From Acephala macrosclerotiorum (Eukaryota; Ascomycota; Leotiomycetes; Helotiales; Mollisiaceae), in contig MU119238.1 of the NCBI GenBank assembly GCA_014904845.1, positions 124,001-188,000 of the forward strand: DNA of 64,000 bases, read 5' to 3'. A model generated the notes under the pieces. It searched no databases. It had not been told where the DNA came from and saw only the letters and a program-made list of their open reading frames with translations. A program made the position numbers and the translations under genes. Of this stretch, positions 49,764 to 61,021 are shown one piece after another. The stretch's first letter is position 1, and each line of letters begins with the position of its first letter.

Positions 49764-51157
49764 CTAGACTCCGTCGTTCAGCCTGTACAAATTGTTCCAT
49801 CTCTGCAATAAGTAAGTATCCATTGGTCCCAACTCATTTTATTCTTCCACTCACCTCATCCCAAGGCCTACTCTTATCCACAAACCTCAAATCGGTCGCC
49901 AACCTAATAACATGATCCGGATCATGATTAATCGTACTAGCATGAATCGTATAAGGCGTATGAAGTACCACATCTCCAGCCTCATACCCACTAGCCAACC
50001 ACCGTCTCCCGTACTCCTTCCCAAACTCAGCTGGCCCATCTGCTAAGAGACCGGTACTCATCATGTTTTGGTTGAATGCATTTTTTGCTTCGGTTTCTGA
50101 GAGGCCGGTTTCGGCGGCGCGTTGGAAGAAGGATTGTTCGAAGGTTTTGCCTAGGGAGACGCCTGGGTTTTTGTTGTTAATTGTTGCGAGAGAGGAGCGG
50201 GACGGGGCGGAAATGGGGAGACGGAAGATAGGAGGGAAGGAGGATGTGAGGAAGGATGGGAGAAAGGAGTTAGGGAGGGAAGGGGGAAGATACAATTTTC
50301 CAAATAGATAAGTCCTCCACCGGTGATCGAAACATCACCCATAGGCACCCAAGCCGTAACGGATGTATCCTCTCCATACCTAAGGAAGATCTGATCTTTG
50401 ACAAGTCAGTACCAGATCTCACCCAATAACGAGATTCCGGCGGCCCAAATACAACAGCATCAAAGAGGTCGCTCCTACCATAATGCACCCCAATAGCTTT
50501 CGTCCCCGGGACATTATTCCTCAACAAGGTTCGTCGAAACCCGAGGGTGTTGGTGCCCCAGGAGGTGAATTTTGAGATGAATGAGTGGAGGTCAGGATGC
50601 TGGCAGAAGTTCGTGTACCACTAGAGAGAGGTTTTGAAAGTCAGTTTACTGACGCAGCAGAGAATATGAGGATATCTGGGGAAGTGAGACTTCGGGTCTT
50701 ACAGGCTCAGCATGTGCCTCCAATGCTAGGTCCACGAACGCAGCTGCTTGCTCACCAGGATGACCGTTGCCGCCTACGGCACCGGCTCCTATGCCGGGGA
50801 ATTGGGCGATGTCTTTGGAGGAGTCGAAGATTCCTTCTACGGGTTTGGTTCCTGGTTTTAGGACCCCGGCTGCACGCCAGAAGTCAGTGTACATCTCAGA
50901 TATTTGGGTGAAAGGTTACTTGGGGAGAGGTATTCGAAATATGCTTCTCTAGCTTTCAGGACGTCGGCTCGTGGGAGGAGGCCTTTGAGGAAGAGATAAC
51001 CGTCTTCGTTGTACCGCGCTCGGAGCTCTTCAAGTGGGAGAGACGGGTCGGAGGGACGAAGTCGTCCTGGATTCTGGAGAGGTCCATCGTTGACGAAAAG
51101 CTTGGGGATGTCTTGAGAGTTAATAAGCTCGGTCGGAGGCGTAGTCACGTGTGGCAT
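49764..51157 (-). CDS. Phytanoyl-CoA dioxygenase (PhyH) family protein
   Basis: Six exons, 51157-50920, 50869-50703, 50620-50479, 50395-50294, 50162-49855 and 49802-49764, give 331 aa. The iron-binding HxD is the HYD of KAIGVHYDQIFLR, formed only after removing an 83-bp intron. The distal His is in VVLHTPYTIHAS, and the 2-oxoglutarate Arg is in HVIRLATDLRF. The last exon is 12 codons (RWNNLYRLNDGV). Family reaction: Fe(II)/2-oxoglutarate-dependent hydroxylation, in animals of phytanoyl-CoA, in fungi often of secondary metabolites. No PTS1 is present, so the substrate is open. The gene is divergent from a Zn2Cys6 gene, a frequent enzyme-regulator arrangement. Confidence 0.92.
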
Positions 51158-51628
51158 TTTTAGGTAGGTTTTTCAGGAATTGTTGGGCTGAAAAGTAGGT
51201 ATGTCAATGATAAGATGGTTGAAGACTTTCTGCTGGCAGCTTTGTTTATATCTTTCTGGCATACCAGAGGCCCTAGTAAGATCTTGCCTTACTATCAGCA
51301 CATGCGCAGCTGAGCTGTTCCGGCATTCCAACATTATGTACCCCACCAGTAGTGGCGTATCAAGATACAGTTGAGAGGAGCGCATACAAGTGTCTGCGGG
51401 GATAGTTTCCTCGCTGTCCTCGAGACGAGCAGTTGCCTCCGACTCGAGCTAATGCGGGGTACCGAAAGTGGGGTGCGGGTGGCAGAGTTCCATCTTAAGA
51501 TTCTGGGACTTCAATCTTCTTTCCTCATCAGATCCATATCAGGAAAGACAGCCCGCACGAGACTTGAATGTTCCATAAACTCTTGCTGACCCTAGCTCGG
51601 GTGTCACTTCCTCATTCAGCGATGCAGA
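51158..51628. other. Divergent promoter region, PhyH and Zn2Cys6 genes
   Basis: It probably also contains the missing first exon of the regulator at 51629. No independent gene seen. Confidence 0.45.
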
Positions 51629-53497
51629 ATGGCATGGTTGGTATCTTCCGATGATTTGACGAATCAAGCTGATGATATTGACAGCATTTCTTGTCGGGAG
51701 AAGCATTACCGATGTGATAACAAGCAACCGAAGTGTGGACGTTGTCATCGAGTGAAACGTTCTTGTGTTCTGGAGCCCAAAGTCAAGTTCCTGTTTAATC
51801 AAAGCCTGCCACGCTTTCGAACGAGTCAGGCTTGGGTACCGTTGCCAGGAAGAGGTATCTTTCTCCAATCTGAATCTCTTTCTAGCAATGCTAACTGGTA
51901 GATAGTGGACTTCGTGAATGAGACGACAGAAACTACTACGGTCCTTCAACTCGGTCTGCGCCCCTCTGAGGCCCACGATCCGGTCGAAGAATTGGCCTCG
52001 ATCACTTCTTTAGAAGCTCCAGGGCATAGCAACAATGCTAGAAGCGGACTGCGCAGCAGTTTCCATGATATCTCAGTGTCAACACACGTCAATAGTCTCC
52101 AAAGACTGGCATGTGCTTCATCTCAGCTTAAGTTTTCCCTAGCATGGCCACTGAGTGCAACTCAAGAGGCACTTTTACTTCGACATTGGGTCGAGAATGT
52201 CTCCGGTTTTGTGAATTTATACACTTTCTTTGCTTACGGCTCAATAATACACAGCTAACGGTTTTCAGTTTGACTTTCTTGATCCAAGACGGCCTTTCGC
52301 CATTGAAGTTCCTCAGAGGGCGAGGTCAAATCGAACATTAGCAAATGCGGTATTTGCTTTGTCGGCAAGACATCTCAGTGGCACGACAGATTTCGATGCC
52401 TTGATCGCAGATCAATATCTCGAAGGATGTCTTCGCACATTGATCCCTACCTTGGAAGACAGCGAGGCTGTCATGGATGATGATCTTCTAGCTGCTCTTG
52501 TGATACTTCGAATGCTAGAGGAAATGGATCGTACGTGTACACCTCAAGATCTTTAGCCATAGACTCACCAACAATAGTACCATTCGTTGGATCAGATCTC
52601 CAAAGCCACCTCTTCGGCACCCAAGCTATCATTCGTGCTCAACGAACTGACACCAAATCATCCAACCTCAGTCAAGCAACTCGATGGTGTGCCTTCAGAC
52701 AAGAAATTTTTGGGTCCTTGAACTCTCAGCGTGCTTTCCAGTTGAATATGATGCAGGCAGATATTGATTGGGCGATGAATGCCAATGACGACGCTGCTTG
52801 GGCGTGTCGTGCTGTGCTTCACTGTAGGGATGCAATTCAATTCTCTTTGGGTGCCGAAGGAACGTCCTCGGAGCATACAGAACTCAGGGAAGACAATGTC
52901 AAGTGGCGCATTAATAAGCCAACTTCTTTTGAGCCTTTCTATGTCGATATCCAGTCATCGAGCAATGGAAACTTTCCAGATGTCAGGATGCATATGGACT
53001 GGCACGGTAAGTATCAAGCTTTGGATCCACGAGACTGTCTAACAATACTGTAGTCATGGCATCGCAATATAACATCCTTGCACATATCCTACTGACCGTC
53101 TATGATCCAAAATTTCCTAGATCAGGGCCTTCTCATAAGCAAGCCGTCAGAGAAGTTGACGTAAGCTTCACTGACCAAGATTGTACGACTGCGACTGACA
53201 TATTCAGCGCCAAGTTCAAGAAGACGTGAAAATACTTTGTGGGATAGGTCTTTCGAATCCACAGACAGCTTCGGCTATGCAGGTAGCCTGTATGGCTATT
53301 TCACTGTGTAAATGTTATGTCCTCTGCTGTTTAGAAGGGAATCTAATCTAGTCTTAGGTGGTGACCGGTTCACAGACGATGAAGAACAGCATCAACTTCA
53401 AGGTATCCTCGCTAGAACGGAGAAAATCCATGGATGGCCAACCGCAGCAATAGAACAGCAATTAAAAGTTGCATGGGGCTGGGGTAAACCCACCTGA
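51629..53497 (+). CDS. Zn(II)2Cys6 transcription factor, 5' end incomplete
   Basis: Traced exons are 51629-51854, 51906-52210, 52269-52530, 52578-53006, 53054-53160, 53208-53307 and 53358-53497, about 522 aa. The cluster reads CREKHYRCDNKQPKCGRC, then CVL: five of the six cysteines (X6, X6, X2, X6 spacing). The first Cys is absent if translation starts at ATG 51629. If a 44-bp intron (51641-51684) is removed, an upstream frame supplies EWHG and completes CISC, but that frame has no ATG, so a further 5' exon is implied. The remainder is the fungal-specific regulatory region with short introns (47-58 bp). It is a nuclear DNA-binding regulator and may control the divergent PhyH gene, by position only. 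Confidence 0.8.
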
Positions 53498-53881
53498 CTT
53501 GCAATACCGTTGACAAGGTTGGCGGAGTTTGGCGTCCAATGATTTGAGGTACTTACCCGCTCGTGAGACTTGTACCTTCGCGACCACCACGTTACGGAAA
53601 AGGAACTAAGCTAGGAGTCTGCCCAACTACACAGCCTGATTTCTAGGACCATCAGCCCATTAGGACGTGCTGTGGCGTTTGTTCCTTGCCTTTTATATGC
53701 GGGGTTTCGGGCGTGGGATGCCAAGCGAACGCCTCGTCCTCAAACTAGCTTCATTTCCACATCCCCAAGATTGTGCTTAAGACAGCTTCAAGTCTGGTTT
53801 CCAGCAGCACAGCCTCGAGCCTCGAGGTTCATAAAAAAAATTTGTGATGTTTGCGACAACATTAATAAACTACTTGCCTCG
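53498..53881. other. Upstream region of the membrane protein gene
   Basis: No gene or repeat recognised. Confidence 0.45.
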
Positions 53882-56624
53882 ATGAAAGGTCCATTCCTGC
53901 TGTTGGTGCTCGTGCTGGTGCAACATAGGCTATTTGTTTTAGCAGTTCCACACTCCATAAGATTAGCAAAACCTGCGCCTGCCACGAGAACCACTGGAAG
54001 TTGGGTGAAAGCAGTAGAAGAGCCAATACCAAGAGCTACAGCAACACCATGGCCAAACCAAGTGCCAATGTCCGTTCGCCATATTGATGTCCAGCCACGG
54101 ACAGTACAGCAATTTCAAGTCCAGCTCCGACAGCAACTGGAAGTAAGCTAGGCCAGGTGGTAGTATCCTCAACAAAGCAGTCAACACTACCCTCTGCGAT
54201 TTGTGGGTTCATACCGTACTCAAATGGCACCTCGTCTGCATTAGGTTAGTGATCGATGATAGGTTCTGTTTTTGATTACGCTCACGAAGAAACAGAAATA
54301 TTCGGCTGCCAAAGTGGAAATCTTGTGGGAAGCAGTTCTATTATCTTCAACGCCTTAGACGTGTGTAGTTCGTCTGATGGTCGCTTCTTTTGCGTCTATC
54401 CAACCACGACTTATACATACTATGGGGCCTCGATACAGACTTATCTTTCCACCGGTGGCGTTGAGATCTCCCAAGGCACCGTTATCTCTTATTATTGGTC
54501 GACCGGCTACTCGTATTCCTACTACTACACCACTTCTACTACGACTGGAACGGTTGCTGCTTACACATATTTGTACTATTCGACAACAGAAAGTGCCAGC
54601 ACTTGGACGCAGACCAAGACAAATTATGAGTACACTTCCATGACAGTAACCTCAACTTATGCTTACACCACCTGCACTTCCTCATCAAGTTACACGTACT
54701 ACACCGTAACTTTCGTTACGACTTTCACATCATCCACATGGATAACTGGGAGCTATCAATTGTCGGCAACAACGACCAGCGTTGGAAGTCAACTCTCAGC
54801 CCCGAATCCATTCACTTTCAATTATTGGGATGCATGGTATGTTGCTTCACTGGGTTGGCCTTTGAGGTCCTGACGATCCTCTAGTTGGACCCCATACACT
54901 CCCTGTCAGACATTATCGTCGACTGGGAGTTTTGCGCCATCTTCGTGCATCAACAGGGCAGATGCAAATACGGTCCAAGTCCTCGAGCTCAATGAGTTAC
55001 AGACGAAGGCTATCGGCATGACAATGACGCTCTCAATATTCACGTACTCAACTGATACTTATTATTCCTTCGTTGACATGTACACATCGAGATCATTGCA
55101 AGCAACAGGCACAACTTCTGCGGTCGATTCCAGTCCTTCAGGCTACCTTAGTCTCATTAGGTCTGGCCCGCCATCTTGTGTTGATGCCCTGAACATCACT
55201 TGCACTTCCCTCTACTACGCGTCACAACAGTGTTGGAGTGAAGCATTCCCTCCTGGGCCGCAGGACTGCTTGTGCAGTGCGATGGTTGCTACGAACTGTA
55301 CACAATTCTGTCAAGCAACACCGAAAGACCGGATTTCGTACTTCAACTGGGCATTGGATCTTTGCAACTCGTTCATCAACCCGATCAATGCTACAACTAA
55401 CGCTACATTCGCCACTTCATGGCCTGAGGCACATAATCGATCCAGCGCCATCTTCGAAGATCTATTTCCGTTCGCCTGGAGCATCGCGTTAACGACGGCC
55501 ACCAAAAACCCACCTCATTTTCCCAGCAAAGCATTGAAAATTGCGTCTTTCGCAATTAACAACGCCATCGTCGGCATTGCAACGCTTCTCCTAGGCCGAC
55601 GAACAACCGTCATGTGGTTGACAAAAGGCTACTACGGAACTGCAGGCATGAAATCCTGGCCTTTCTTTTCAATCCTGATTGCTGGCATCACCATCTTCGC
55701 GAACTTTATCAATGCGGTACTCATCAAACGCACTGCTGACTTCTCAAGCCCTAATATCGGGACACTCGTCCTCTTCCTTGCCACAAGACCTCGGATGGGA
55801 TGGATAGCTACTGCACTCATTCCCCTTCAGAAGGAGCAAAGCATGTACATCTCCAGTGGTGTCACGACATTATTGTCAGAATTCTTTCTGCACATCATTG
55901 CATCGGTCTTCATGTTCAAGACAGTCATCTTCGCTGAACCACGAGACTATTTCAAGCCAAATTTCTTGCGGAATGTTCCTGGTAGCTGGTCAGCTTTACT
56001 CATGTACTGCGGCGCTTTGATATGGGCTATATCTGGTACGATCTTCTTCATCGCCTTTATTTCGAAGTTTATGGTTCGCAATGCGGTGTACTTGTTACTC
56101 TTGCAAGCGATCTGGGAAGGGTTGAAATATGCTTGCAAGATGGCTTGGAAGGGTCTGAAATCGACGAGCACGACGATCTGGAACTGGGCGAGGAAATTAT
56201 CTGGGAAATCTATCAAAGCTATCCGGAAGTGTTTCGAGCCTCGTGCTTCGGAGCCTCCGTTTCCACTTGAGATTTTGGGTGAGGTGTCAGCACAACCATA
56301 CCCTCCTGCACCCCCTGGAGAAGTTACAGCGCAACCTTATATAACGAAGACTTGGGGGGAGTATCTTGAGCAGATGGGTCTCGTGTCCCAAGCCATATGG
56401 ACGGTTTGGGGAGGTTGTTTCTTTATGGTGATTCCGTACCTGGCGCAATGGCTGTTTTGGGCCGGATTTGTTGAGCTTTATGGTGATCGGTAGGTCACAG
56501 TGTGAGGGGTTTTGCGAAGGCTTCTCTAATGGTTATTAGTTACTGTGTTCCTGTGTTGTGGCAAATGACTTTGGTTTGGACCATTTTCGAAGTCTTGTGT
56601 AGGTGGTTTTCAACCGCTGTATGA
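53882..56624 (+). pseudogene. Thr/Tyr-rich multi-pass membrane protein gene with broken 5' part
   Basis: ATG 53882 begins a good signal peptide (MKGPFLLLVLVLV). The frame is lost near 54050. A coding-like block (AISSPAPTATGS, TLPSAICGF) follows one base out of phase, with TGA near 54093 and TAG TGA at about 54245-54250 in its frame. From 54256 the sequence is intact: a Thr/Ser/Tyr-rich ectodomain, an intron of about 53 bp near 54839, then a Cys-rich stretch with CFEM-like spacing (CVDALNITCTSLYYASQQC to CTQFC). Several N-glycosylation sites and about six membrane helices follow, and a final exon after a 50-bp intron (56490-56539) ends at 56624. It resembles a lineage-specific fungal surface protein family of unknown function. 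Whether an N-truncated product is made from 54256 is unknown. Confidence 0.6.
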
Positions 56625-56871
56625 CTTGGGGCTGACAGACTCCAGGTGTATTTCTGAGTGCAACGCATTGATGCTTCCACTGTCGCTTTCTGATTTCGGA
56701 TATCCTATATACCTTTCTTAGTTGGAGTTCTTGGACGAGAGGAGGTTGTAAGGTTGAGTCGAGGATGAATGATGACCCCATTTCATGACCTCGACACTGG
56801 AAGGTTCCACACAGGGACATAATACGCTACTGATGCGAGTAAACTCCTCAATACTAGCTCATTATGATCTG

Positions 56872-57947
56872 CTAACCCCCTTTCTTGCTTCTCTTCATTG
56901 TCCATTCCTTTAACTTTGCAAAGTCCGGACAAGTGTGCGTACTCGCGTAATTTGGATTCAACCTCTCCGCCTTTTCAGACCACTCTAAGGGGATGGGCGT
57001 CATGTTTCCCTCGCACATGATGAGTTCTCGGAGAGACTCTATGCAATGATCTGTTTCAACGATTAACTCTTTCGTGCTCTGCGGTGAAGAAGTGGTGAGG
57101 CGTTGAAGTCGCGCACGATGTGAATGTCAGCATTGTGGCTTAGCGTCTCGGGGTAGATATCTGAGTAGATGCGTTTTCGTAACATGTTCTTTTCATTGCG
57201 TTAGTCTTGCCTTCAATAAGGGAGCATAGCAACACGGGAGGCCTTACCAAGCAATGTAAGCTATGAAAGACTTCAAGTCTGCATCCCCTAGTCAGCGACT
57301 CCATCACAAGACTAGTTGTTCATACTCACTCAATCTTAAACTTCCCCGTCTCAGGACTTCTATACAAATCTCCACCAACACCCCCGGCCTCCTCATCACT
57401 AACATAAATATCCGCCGCTACTTACATCATTAGCCTTCCAACTTCTTACTCCTCTTCTCCTTCTCCTCGCCCTTCCTTAAAAAGGAGAAACTCACGTAAA
57501 ATCAAAGCATCAAATTCCCATCAATCTCCCCCTCTCACTCACATTCCTACTCCCAGCATGCTTAGGCTTTTTTGGATCAAAAATCCTATAGATATGCTCT
57601 TTATCTACGAAGTCGAGACTGCTGGAGAATGTTACGGCTTTTGCGGAGATGGCGCCACGTGCGGAGACTGGTTGGTTGTGAGCTGGTGGATTTGGAAGTG
57701 AAGTTGGAAGGGTGATTACTGAAGTCTGTTGCTGTCCATAGTTTTAGTGATTGGGATGAGGAAGGGAGAAGGGAGTTGATGATTTGTAGAGTGAGATAAG
57801 GATGATCAGTGTCCAAGGAAATGCTGGGTTGAGGAGAAAGTTCAGACCACGGCAACGAATGTTGGCCGTATCTCTATTCTCTTCTTCGTGACCTTGTAGA
57901 AATGGCGTCTCTTCATCCATACTACGTGCTGAACCGCTGTCTCCCAT
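56872..57947 (-). pseudogene. UstYa/DUF3328-like gene, damaged
   Basis: ATG 57947 starts MGDSGSARSMDEETPFLQ, then one membrane helix (FPWTLIILISLY), the usual DUF3328 layout. A TAA at 57744-57746 interrupts the frame, which then continues (AKAVTFSSSLDFVDKE...). Splicing further introns gives ADIYVSDEEAGG, LEVFHSLHCL with the first HXXHC motif, and CIESLRELIMCEGNMTPIPL. The second motif reads ETDHC, so its first His is absent. The C-terminus (THTCPDF) is typical. UstYa proteins are membrane-anchored oxidative enzymes that cyclise fungal RiPP core peptides (ustiloxin, phomopsin, asperipin). The stop, the altered motif and one doubtful 38-bp intron suggest decay. It is divergent from the repeat precursor at 58628. 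Confidence 0.68.
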
Positions 57948-58627
57948 CTCGATGGTTCTTGGACAGAGACTTGGACACGAGGAATCGATGGGTGGTTGAA
58001 GCGCGTGACTCCGAAATCACTTCAAGATTTCTCAGCTAATTCTGTTTGGAGAACATAGACAAGACGTCCGTGTTTTCTGCAGAGACTTGTCATGCTAACA
58101 TAATTTGGAAGAGGATAGCTGTTCTACGTGGCTTCCCATTCTGAAGTGTCGAAACTAGAATCGGAATCGGTATTCTCGGATCTGAGTCCGAAGGGGTTTC
58201 GGAAAGCTTTGTTAAGCGAATGGAAAAGGGGAACCGAGACTCAACCGATGCGGATCTCTGACAATGTCCTGGGTATCGAGATGGATTGAGGCTTCTAAAG
58301 CTTGTAGTTGTCAATTCCGAAGATATTCGTGTGAGGTTGGTTCCGTGCAAGAGTTCCGAGATAGACAGTCGATCGGAGGAATGGGCTCAGCTTTGCGTAC
58401 ATCGTTTTCTGTAGAAGCATATCTGAGCCTCGGAGTCATCTAACACTAGTGAGGATACAGCAGGTAACAGAGGCATAGTGCCTTGGCTTTGACACCTGAT
58501 CAACTTTCCTGCCCTCCACTCCCTCAAAAGTCTAAGGAGCTTGATTACTTTCTCCTCCTCCACCCCTCTACACTCAAACCAACTCAATCCACATCTCATA
58601 TCCTTTCAGAACATCAGACCCATCAGA
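57948..58627. promoter_or_regulatory. Divergent spacer between UstYa-like gene and repeat precursor
   Basis: 680 bp with no gene-like frame. It would serve as the shared promoter of the two divergent genes. A CT-rich tract (about 58535-58575) precedes the precursor's ATG. Confidence 0.35.
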
Positions 58628-58850
58628 ATGAAGTTCAACTTCACCCTCCTCACCTTGGCCATCGCCACGGCCACTACCGCTCTCCCCACCGCCCCGTCCC
58701 AAGGCTCGTGAAGCCGAGAAGGAAGGCTTTGCGTACAAGGAGAAGAGAGAGACCGAGAAAGAGGGGTTCGCTTAGAAACCCAGGGAAGCTGAGAAGGAAG
58801 GTTTTGCCTATAAGCCTAGGGAGGCTAAGAAGGAGGGATTCGCTTACTGA
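58628..58850 (+). pseudogene. Secreted repeat-peptide precursor (Kex2-processed/dikaritin type), disrupted
   Basis: ATG 58628 begins a signal peptide (MKFNFTLLTLAIATATTALP). In that frame translation stops at TGA just past 58710. One base out of phase, from 58701, four tandem units of 12-13 codons run to TGA 58848, consensus K[PA]REAEKEGFAY; the second unit ends in TAG (58773-58775). All four units keep Glu-Gly-Phe-Ala while changing third bases (GGC/GGG/GGT/GGA; TTT/TTC), so selection acted on the peptide. [KP]R-EA resembles Kex2 then dipeptidyl-peptidase sites of pheromone and dikaritin precursors; only unit 2 has a true KR. Signal, repeats and a UstYa-like neighbour fit a RiPP precursor. 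It is read here as a broken gene; sequence error is possible. Confidence 0.65.
58701..58847 (+). repeat. Four tandem copies of a 36-39 bp coding repeat
   Basis: Units: 58701-58736, 58737-58775, 58776-58811 and 58812-58847. They differ mainly at synonymous sites. Confidence 0.85.
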
Positions 58851-59261
58851 ACAAGGAATCGGATCTCGAGATTGGAGATGAGGGTAGCAAGATGGAGGGG
58901 AGGACAGAAGTGTATGTCTGTGGAGAGCTGAGAGCTGGGTTGGGTGACTCTGATCTCATTACCCGAAGCTGAAACGAAGACTCAGAATAAAGCAATAAAT
59001 CAGCGTGGAAGTTCAGCTGGTCTAAGGCACTCGTGTGAAGGAAATTTATGGATGTGAAATGAGAGTCTCCTGGCGGGGTCCTCCAAGACTTGGTCTGACT
59101 GACTCTCCATCCTGACACCGATGTATTTCCGCTTCACCGACAGGAAAGACAAGGGAGAGCAGACTACCGCAAGGATAGTAGATCAAGATGATTGTCTTGA
59201 TTCTAAATTGCTCATCACTTTCGCTTTAATGGGAAAATCAGGGTCTTCTCTTCCGGGTCGT
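58851..59261. other. 3' flank of the repeat precursor, no gene seen
   Basis: No gene or repeat recognised. Confidence 0.4.
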
Positions 59262-60057
59262 TCATCTTTTTTCGAACTCGTAAGTGAGGCTGATAGTAAA
59301 AGCAAGGCCGTCCGCGCCGCCTGAGTACTGCGAGAGGTCCTTTTGTAGCATCTGCAATACAGCTTCGGCCTGATTACGATCTTTGGTGAAAAATCGACCA
59401 GGACAATTCCGCAACAACCCCAAGAAGTCCGCTAGAGCTTTCAAGTAACTCGGGACCCTCCTCCCGGTTATGTAGTAAAGATGTCTGTTTACAGGTAGGT
59501 AGTTCTCGCAAAGGTGATTTCATGACCTGTCATTGAGCGGATTGTCGATTGGCCGCAACCTCCCGAAAAGGATATTCGAAATTTTCGTAGTCGTCTGATG
59601 GTCGTTCTTTATCCTTCAAGTCTGTCGTTTCGCATAGATCTAGTCCAATTATTTTCACAGTCTATGCAAAAGAAGAAAGATTTGATCGCAACTCGTCCAT
59701 AACTCCATCAACCTCTGCTAAGGGGACTCTTATGGCAACCACAGTGGAAGGCGGCGAAGGCCACCATGGAATGTCATTACTCCGGCGCATTAAGCGGCCT
59801 TTGGGATCCCGCAGTCTTCCGCCGGGTATTTTTGGAAGAAAATATGGTCCCAAGAGAAGATCAGGTCTTGCCCATAGGGTTCGTAGCTCCGAACTGTCGA
59901 CATTGCAGGCAACGCTATAAAGGTTGCTGACAGGGTTCCGCCGTCGGAAGACTGCACCAAATTGCAAGTCAAAAGATTTTTGTTCAGCGGCCGATCTTTC
60001 AAGTACTCCTTGGCAGGGTTGTAGGTGCCATTTGCCAAGCCCATGAAATAGTCTCAA
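59262..60057 (-). pseudogene. Unidentified protein-coding remnant
   Basis: Three protein-like blocks lie in different frames on the minus strand: 60044-59790 (GLANGTYNPAKEYLKDRP, YEPYGQDLIFSWDHIFF), 59810-59662 (NDIPWWPSPPSTVVAIRVPL) and 59444-59262 (LKALADFLGLLRNCPGRFF, ending FEKR). Stops separate them and I find no convincing introns. I do not recognise the family. The blocks read as one decayed gene of about 250 codons. Confidence 0.35.
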
Positions 60058-60755
60058 TCTTGACCACGGTATTCGTTGAGGGCCAAATTGGCCCTCTTAC
60101 TTAACTCGCAAGTCATTCACCAATTTAACTCCCTTTGAGCCCTATGATAAGTCAGTTAGTCAGGTTCTAAGGCTGAGACTCGTCTGAGCTACTCAAAAAT
60201 TACCATACAGCCATCCGATGAATGAATGTCTGGACTGCGGGAGGACAAGGACGACATCCGAAAGAATAGGAAGTCTCACCTCGTCAAGTACTAAGCCTAC
60301 ACCAACCCCCTCTTATATTGTCCTCGAGACTGATCTGGAACCCCCTGGTACATCCTGCGATTCGCAATCGTCGGAATGCGGCCGACTTGAAGGGCACATC
60401 AAGGTGGAAGGACGTGACAGCGCTGAACGCATGCTATTTTGAGATTGTTCTCGATGCCCCCGAATAATTGCTTTGCGAATGGTGGATTGAAAAATTGTAT
60501 ACTACGATAAGCTGTTAGCCACGGTTGTAGAGTTGGGAAGTGGACATGAATACCTGTGACAATTCTAGCACCTCAATTGAAGACGATCCCTCGCAACGTG
60601 GGAGACTCGGAGGAAAGCGTCTTGAGCACTAGTAGACCTTTATGGAATGAATTGTTCAGAGAATTCTCGTCCGATGTCAGGACTTGATCTCTCGAGACAA
60701 ACGTGGGTAAGGGTTGATGGTGAAGATGAAACGATGTTTCATGAAGCAACCACTA
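60058..60755. other. Gene-free stretch before the inverted-repeat elements
   Basis: No family-like frame; includes the left TA of the first element at 60754-60755. Confidence 0.4.
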
Positions 60756-61019
60756 TCCCTTCAGCGACGGACTCGCTTGCCACTTTTAGCGTCAAAATAC
60801 AACAAACTTGAAAGGGTCGCATTAGGGGTGTACTTGACATCTAGAAAGGCAGCTTTCTCTCAATAATAGAGCTTCTTCGAAAGTTTGTAGGGCTGCTTTT
60901 TAAAATAGAGATATCTTTGCTCTCGAACTCGTTGTGTTGCTCAGTACAGAGGGTCTGATTTAGCGAGAATGCGCTCTGTAGAAAAATGACGCTAAAAGTG
61001 CCTGCCGTCGCTGAGGGGA
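60756..61019. mobile_element. MITE-like element with terminal inverted repeats at TA
   Basis: The left end TCCCTTCAGCGACGG (60756-60770) is matched inverted at 61005-61019 with one difference. Similarity continues inward (ACTTTTAGCGTCA on both arms after a small gap). Both ends are flanked by TA (60754-60755 and 61020-61021), the Tc1/mariner target. At 264 bp with no coding capacity, it is non-autonomous. Confidence 0.7.
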
Positions 61020-61021
61020 TA

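Noticed and set aside
58483..58881. 132-codon plus-strand frame over the repeat precursor
   Set aside because: It is the third frame across the signal peptide and repeats; the product is Arg-rich noise, while the other frame shows synonymous repeat conservation.
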